64,000 nucleotides of DNA from Acidobacteriota bacterium (GTDB taxonomy: Bacteria > Acidobacteriota > UBA6911). Positions 60,204 through 64,000 of this stretch are shown in pieces (positions within the stretch are counted from its first letter, which is position 1; every line of letters starts with the position of its first letter). The stretch lies in NCBI GenBank assembly GCA_012719455.1, contig JAAYAJ010000065.1, forward strand, positions 19,366 through 83,365, in the 5' to 3' direction. The notes beneath the pieces were generated by a model, which was not told where the DNA came from, searched no databases, and saw nothing but the letters and a program-made list of their open reading frames with translations. A program made the translations under genes and the position numbers.

Positions 60204-60755
60204 ATGGGAGAGGGGCGCAACATCGTTCTCTGCGGGTTCATGGCGACGGGAAAAACGTCGGTGGGGCGGCGTCTGGCGCAGTTGGCCGGGTACCGCTTCC
60301 TCGATCTCGACGCGGAGATCGAGAAGGAGGAGGGGATGGGCATCCCCGATATTTTCGCCACCCGCGGGGAGCCGGCGTTCCGCGTCCTGGAAACGGCCAT
60401 GGTGGAGCGCGTCGCGGGGGAGACCGGCCTCGTCATCGCCACGGGCGGGGGCACCATCGTCAACCCGCATAACCTCGATCGGCTCCGGCGCTCGGGGGTG
60501 ATCGTCACCCTGACAGCCGATGTCCCGACCATCCTGGAGCGTGCCGGGAGCGGGGACGACCGGCCGATGCTGCGGGCCGAGGACCGGGAGCAACGGGTCC
60601 GGGCACTGCTCGCCGAGCGGGCCCCGGCATACGCGCGGGCCGACATCACCCTGGACACCTCGCAGACGGGGATCGAGGAAACGGCGCGGCGCCTTCTGGA
60701 CCTGCTGCGGGAGCGGGGCCTCCCGCAGCCGGAACCGGGGGAACCTCAGGACTGA
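60204..60755 (+). CDS. aroK: Shikimate kinase AroK
   Basis: Phosphorylates shikimate in aromatic amino acid synthesis. From ATG 60204, behind GGGGAGGAAC, the product has 183 residues, normal for the family. Walker A in [18 protein letters not shown], shikimate-binding [11 protein letters not shown] and [11 protein letters not shown], and [18 protein letters not shown] are present, with the lid region around DRPMLRAED. The 636-codon ORF is antisense to the transporter gene upstream of this point. It converges on aroQ with a 10-bp overlap. Confidence 0.95.
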   Translation: MGEGRNIVLCGFMATGKTSVGRRLAQLAGYRFLDLDAEIEKEEGMGIPDIFATRGEPAFRVLETAMVERVAGETGLVIATGGGTIVNPHNLDRLRRSGVIVTLTADVPTILERAGSGDDRPMLRAEDREQRVRALLAERAPAYARADITLDTSQTGIEETARRLLDLLRERGLPQPEPGEPQD

Positions 60756-61213
60756 CCGCCCTCCCCCTCACGCCGGTCCGCGAGCAGGCCGAGCAGGGCA
60801 TCGAGGGCGGCAACGTAGCCGCGCCACCCCAGCCCCGCGACCGTGCCCGTCACCACCGGCGCGATCACGGAAATCCTGCGGAATTCCTCCCGCGCGTGCA
60901 CGTTGGAAAGATGCACCTCGACGGCCGGCAGCCGGACGGCGGCCAGGGCGTCGCGCAGGGCATAGGAATAATGGGTATAAGCCCCCGGGTTGATGACGAT
61001 GCCGTCAGCCCAGAGCCGGGCGTCGTGGATCGCGTCGATCAGCGCCCCCTCGCTGTTCGACTGCAGCGTCCGCACTTCGGCCCCCCGCTCCCCGGCGAGG
61101 CGTTCCATCCGCGCGTTGATCTCCTCGAGCTTCACGTTTCCATAGTAAGCCGGCTCCCGGTCCCCGAGCAGGTTCAGGTTCGGGCCGTGGATCAGCAGTA
61201 TCCGGTACGCCAC
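60746..61213 (-). CDS. aroQ: 3-dehydroquinate dehydratase, type II (AroQ)
   Basis: Dehydrates 3-dehydroquinate in the shikimate pathway; forms a dodecamer. The start is GTG 61213 with a GGAGG Shine-Dalgarno, giving 155 residues. Motifs: [21 protein letters not shown] (quoted in part: HGPNLNLLG), [34 protein letters not shown] and [16 protein letters not shown], with the catalytic Tyr and His. It lies 22 bp after the dehydrogenase gene on the same strand, and overlaps the end of aroK. Two shikimate-pathway genes on opposite strands here are notable. Confidence 0.96.
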   Translation of the reverse strand: MAYRILLIHGPNLNLLGDREPAYYGNVKLEEINARMERLAGERGAEVRTLQSNSEGALIDAIHDARLWADGIVINPGAYTHYSYALRDALAAVRLPAVEVHLSNVHAREEFRRISVIAPVVTGTVAGLGWRGYVAALDALLGLLADRREGEGGQS

Positions 61214-61235
61214 TGTGCCTCCTTCCCCCATGGCC

Positions 61236-62231
61236 CTATTCCATCCCGACCAGGATCTTCCCTTCGTGACCCGAAGCCGCCAGCCGGAGCGCATCCCCGA
61301 GCGACGCGAAAGGGAAGGTCTGCGTGACGACGCGGGCCGGGTTCAGGGCACCGGAAGCGACCCGCTCGATCGCGTGCCGAAAATCCCCGGGATGATCGTA
61401 AATCATCGAGGTCAGCACCTGGATCCCTTCCCGTACCAGCCGCATCGGGGAAAAACTCGCCGGCTTGGAAGAGAGCCCGAGCAGGACCGCCACGGACCCC
61501 CGCGGCGCCGCGGCAAGCGCCAGTTCCACCGTCGCGGCCGCTCCCGCGCACTCGAACACGGCCGTGACCCCCTCACGCTCCCAGAGCGCGGCGGCATCCT
61601 CGCCCCCGGAGGCGACGGCGGCTCCCATCCCCAGGGCCATCTCGCGTTTGTGCGGAATCCGGTCGTGGGCGATGACCCTGATCCCCTCTGCCACGGCAGA
61701 GTGGATCAGGAGCAAGCCGACCACACCGCACCCAATCACGGCCACCGTGTCCCCTTTCCCCGCGCCCGACCGGAGCAGGCCGTGAAGCGACACGGTCAGG
61801 GGCTCGATCGTGACCGCGTCCCGGTCGGAGACCCCGTCGGGGACCCTCCAGACGAACTCCGCGGGAGCCGTGGCGAATTCCGAAAAACAGCCCGGCAGGT
61901 TCACCCCCATGCTCCCCTTGTAGGCGCAAACAGCCCCTCGTCCCCGACGGCACAGGGCGCACTCGCCGCAGGGATAGTTGGGCTCGACGATCACCCGGTC
62001 CCCGACCTGCAAATTCGCGACCCCGGCGCCTACGGCCGCCACCCGGCCCATGACTTCGTGCCCGAGGATGAATGGGTAGGGCGCCGGGCGGCGCCCCTGG
62101 AAAATGGAAATGTCCGTCCCGCACACACCGGCCAGCGCAGTGCGTATCCGCACCTCTCCGTGCGCGAGCGGCGGCGGGTCGACCTCCCGGATCTCGATCT
62201 GCTCCGGACTCACCAAAAGGGCCGCCTTCAT
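61236..62231 (-). CDS. Zinc-dependent MDR dehydrogenase (threonine/sorbitol dehydrogenase-like)
   Basis: NAD(P)-dependent medium-chain alcohol dehydrogenase of 331 residues. ATG 62231 has GGAGAAAG upstream. Catalytic zinc ligands in [10 protein letters not shown] and GHEVMGRV, four structural-zinc cysteines ([15 protein letters not shown]), and Rossmann motif [14 protein letters not shown]. The chain is a little shorter than many relatives (340-360). Substrate is likely a secondary alcohol of a sugar, polyol or amino acid; not decided by the sequence. Together with aroQ it forms a minus-strand unit. Confidence 0.9.
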   Translation of the reverse strand: MKAALLVSPEQIEIREVDPPPLAHGEVRIRTALAGVCGTDISIFQGRRPAPYPFILGHEVMGRVAAVGAGVANLQVGDRVIVEPNYPCGECALCRRGRGAVCAYKGSMGVNLPGCFSEFATAPAEFVWRVPDGVSDRDAVTIEPLTVSLHGLLRSGAGKGDTVAVIGCGVVGLLLIHSAVAEGIRVIAHDRIPHKREMALGMGAAVASGGEDAAALWEREGVTAVFECAGAAATVELALAAAPRGSVAVLLGLSSKPASFSPMRLVREGIQVLTSMIYDHPGDFRHAIERVASGALNPARVVTQTFPFASLGDALRLAASGHEGKILVGME

Positions 62232-62433
62232 GAGCTTTCTCCAGGCTGAAATTCCACCTTCCAGCCTACCACAGGGGCGGGATTTTCCCCATCCTCGAAT
62301 TGGCGCCCGCAGTAGACACATACGCTTGAGCCGTGGGAGGAGGGGGGAAAAATATGCGGCGTGCTCCGCCGATCCATGCTACTATGATGCCGGTTTTGAC
62401 AGAGACAGTTCTATCGCTGGAGGATGACAAGCA

Positions 62434-62667
62434 ATGGCTCTAAAGATTACGGATTCCTGTATCAGCTGCGGCGCATGCCAGCCGGAATGCCCCAACGAGG
62501 CGATTTTCGCGGGCGGCGATGATTATGAATTCGAGGGCAAGACGATTCCGGCCCTTTCCCAGGACTTCTACTACATCGCTCCGGAAAAGTGTACCGAATG
62601 CAAGGGCGTCCATGACGAACCGATGTGCGCGTCGGTATGTCCGACCGATTCCTGCGTGAAGGAATAG
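62434..62667 (+). CDS. 2[4Fe-4S] ferredoxin, YfhL/Alvin type
   Basis: Electron carrier of 77 residues. The first cluster motif is CISCGACQPECP (residues 9-20). The second is CTECKGVHDEPMCASVCP, with an enlarged loop between the second and third cysteine, and a further Cys in PTDSC, as in Alvin-type dicluster ferredoxins with low potential. GGAGGA lies 8 nt upstream. A TTGACA at 62396 has no matching -10; TATGAT at 62383-62388 may be one. It is followed by two hairpins. Confidence 0.96.
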   Translation: MALKITDSCISCGACQPECPNEAIFAGGDDYEFEGKTIPALSQDFYYIAPEKCTECKGVHDEPMCASVCPTDSCVKE

Positions 62668-62672
62668 GCGGC

Positions 62673-62707
62673 CCCGGGCCGGGCCCTGGTAGTCAGGGAG
62701 GCCCGGG
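62673..62707 (+). terminator. First hairpin after the ferredoxin gene
   Basis: CCCGGGCC (62673-62680) pairs with GGCCCGGG (62700-62707), with an inner CCCT/AGGG. It begins 5 nt after the stop and has no U-tract. Confidence 0.4.
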
Positions 62708-62727
62708 AATCTACGGATCGGCATGAG

Positions 62728-62771
62728 CCCGCGGCATCAGCCCCAAGCTTGGCGCCGCGGGCCATCTTTTT
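62728..62771 (+). terminator. Rho-independent terminator
   Basis: CCCGCGGC (62728-62735) pairs with GCCGCGGG (62754-62761), with an inner GCC/GGC pair, and is followed by CCATCTTTTT. This is the only hairpin plus U-tract seen in the window and should end the ferredoxin transcript. Confidence 0.7.
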
Positions 62772-63019
62772 ATCCCCCCCCCCAACGCCCGGAACACCGC
62801 GGCGCCTTTTTCTTCACCCTTCCCGGAAGCCGTGCCGATAGGTACTAATACGTGGGCCCCCATGGCCATTGTTGTGCATACGGCATCGAGTGTTTTGATG
62901 GATGGATCGCGGGGCCGAAGAGACGTTGCATAGGCATGGGATCGGACAAGCGGGGCGGAGTTCCCCGCTCCGGGATTCAGTCTAAAATCGCCCATCGACC
63001 GGCGGGAAAGAGAGGGGAC

Positions 63020-63199
63020 ATGATCAACTGCAGCTTCCACGACCTGGTGCTTCTGCTCGACCGCAAACTGGACCTCGACAAGCAACTGGAAGTCCTGGAA
63101 CATCTGGACCGGTGCTCCATCTGCCGCGACGCTGTCTACCAGATCACGCGCGACCGGAAAACAGGGACGTCCCACACGTTTCCCATTTTCGCTGCATAG
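63020..63199 (+). CDS. Short zf-HC2-like protein
   Basis: A 59-residue protein from ATG 63020 with an AGAGGGG Shine-Dalgarno. MINCSFHDLVLLLDRKLDLD and LEHLDRCSICRDAVYQ give the H-x3-C-x2-C pattern of zinc-finger anti-sigma domains (zf-HC2). The membrane and sensor part found in full anti-sigma factors is absent, and no sigma factor gene is nearby. It could be a free-standing anti-sigma-like module or another small zinc protein. Function unknown. Confidence 0.7.
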   Translation: MINCSFHDLVLLLDRKLDLDKQLEVLEHLDRCSICRDAVYQITRDRKTGTSHTFPIFAA

Positions 63200-63294
63200 C
63201 AAAGATTCGCCCTGTATTTGCTGCCGGCGGAAAACGGGTGGGCTGCAAGATCGGCACGGATGCAGCCGCGGCGGACGCGCAAGATCCGCGCACG

Positions 63295-64000
63295 TCACTC
63301 CTCAGAATCCTCCTTCTTGCAGCAATCGTTCAGGACGCTCCATGAAGCCCCGGTTTTCCGGCTATCTCCCCCGGATTGTCTCGTGGGCCGTCCTCTTCTC
63401 CGCGGGAAGAGAATGCGCCCCGTCATCCGCTCCAGCTCTCTGATGTAAGCCTCGTCTCCACAGGGCCGACCGCTCTTGGTGCAATCGCGGAGTAATTTCA
63501 GCTCGTTCCGGTCAACCCCGGCCTGGAGCCACAGGGACCAGTCCGCAGTGGACGGAGCCCCGTCCGGGAGCGGCGAAAGGATCGGATCCTCGCACAAGCC
63601 GCAATGGGCCCGAGCGCTGGACCAGGGATACTCCTCCGCCTTCGTCACCATTCCCGCGCGCACCGGGTTGAGCTCCACGTATCGCAGTGCGGTCCAGAAA
63701 TGAGACGGGCTCAGAACCGCCGAATAATAGCGCCCTTGCCACAAACGGCCGCTCAACCCGTACTTTCCGTTGAAATAGGCGGCATAGGGACCAAGCAGGT
63801 CGCGCATGGCCAGCGCCAGCGAGGCCTCCTCCATTGGTATGCACAACTGGTGTTCGTGATTGGTCATGAGGTTGTAGCCCAGGTGCAGCAGACCATGCCG
63901 CTCTGAAACCTGTGCCAGCATGCGGAGAAACACCCGCCGGTCATCGTCGTCAAGAAAGACGTTCATGCGATGGTTGCCGCGTTGAATGACATGGTGCGGC
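63295..64000 (-). mobile_element. REP-associated tyrosine (Y1) transposase, partial
   Basis: The reading frame is open to the right edge, so the gene continues outside. Upstream of the ORF-track Met it reads PHHVIQRGNHRMNVFLDDDD, the usual N-terminal pattern of the Y1_Tnp family. The HUH motif is in MTNHEHQL (more often NHVHLL), and the C-terminal RYVELNPVRAGMVTKAEEYP pattern with PWSS is typical of REP-associated (RAYT) enzymes. At least 235 residues with a basic tail. Single-strand HUH transposases of this type act on palindromic REP elements; no REP pair was seen in this window. At the gene's left end, 95 bp separate it from the zf-HC2-like gene. Confidence 0.9.

Larger units (their letters stand above)
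62668..63019. other. 352-bp intergenic region after the ferredoxin gene
   Basis: It holds the two hairpins listed below, a C-run (62775-62783), and then about 240 bp without a recognisable gene. The plus-strand ORF from 62852 is in frame with the next gene but its first 56 codons have no start signal or family pattern. Confidence 0.6.

Noticed and set aside
62396-62424. TTGACA at 62396 as the ferredoxin promoter.
   Set aside because: The -10 position falls on the GGAGGA Shine-Dalgarno and shows no TATAAT-like bases.

Overview
The window is GC-rich chromosomal DNA from a diderm (Gram-negative-type) bacterium. Outer-membrane genes are present: bamA, ompH/skp-like, fabZ, lpxA, lpxI, lolC, lolD, a TonB-dependent receptor and a TonB-like protein. 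Together with LpxI, a DUF4388 protein, a MXAN_5187-like protein and a receptor with a carboxypeptidase-regulatory-like N-terminus, they point to Acidobacteriota or a similar deep-branching diderm. This is inference from gene content; the window has no rRNA or tRNA gene to test it. Most genes are housekeeping and closely packed, with many 4-bp ATGA overlaps. Long antisense ORFs are common because of the high GC and were left out.

Layout. 0-3.5 kb (minus strand): tsaD, a small unknown gene, queG, a DUF5658 membrane protein and the start of a CitE-like lyase gene. 3.6-10 kb: mtnA, then a promoter and cobalamin riboswitch in front of btuF-btuC-btuD and a TonB-dependent receptor, a complete B12 uptake unit. 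10-12.4 kb (minus): a DUF4388/TPR protein and a divergent, visibly less GC-rich folP. 12.6-19 kb: pgsA, a PDZ/radical-SAM DUF512 protein, ribH, nusB, lysS, lolC, lolD. 19.2-25.8 kb: envelope cluster bamA, ompH, fabZ, lpxA, lpxI and a Gfo/Idh/MocA oxidoreductase. 25.8-30.3 kb: TonB-like protein, a SPOR-SpoIID lipoprotein, a 31-residue membrane peptide and miaA. 30.6-39.1 kb: gatB, a secreted protein, rnr, selA (minus), a MXAN_5187-like gene, csp (minus), purH. 39.2-48.2 kb: DUF2914 protein, unknown protein, RumA-type methyltransferase, comEC, and a tex gene with a long internal decapeptide repeat. 48.2-51.2 kb: PAS-LuxR regulator and a YvcK/CofD-like protein with a large C-terminal extension. 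51.3-58.6 kb: a molybdenum-related region with fmdB-like, an HExxH protein, moaB, a HAD phosphatase, an XRE-PBP regulator divergent from modABC across a palindromic site, and xdhC. 58.7-64 kb: DASS transporter (minus), aroK, aroQ (minus), an MDR dehydrogenase (minus), a dicluster ferredoxin, a 59-residue zinc-finger-like protein, and a REP-type (Y1) transposase running off the right edge.

The observations most worth a second look are the repeat insertion inside the Tex YqgF domain, the palindromic operator candidate between the XRE-PBP regulator and modABC, the mutually exclusive hairpins between ompH and fabZ, the low-GC folP with an unusual loop, the YvcK fusion, the SPOR-SpoIID-SLH-like lipoprotein, and a 31-residue membrane peptide too short for the ORF track. 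No clearly new defence or biosynthetic system was found.
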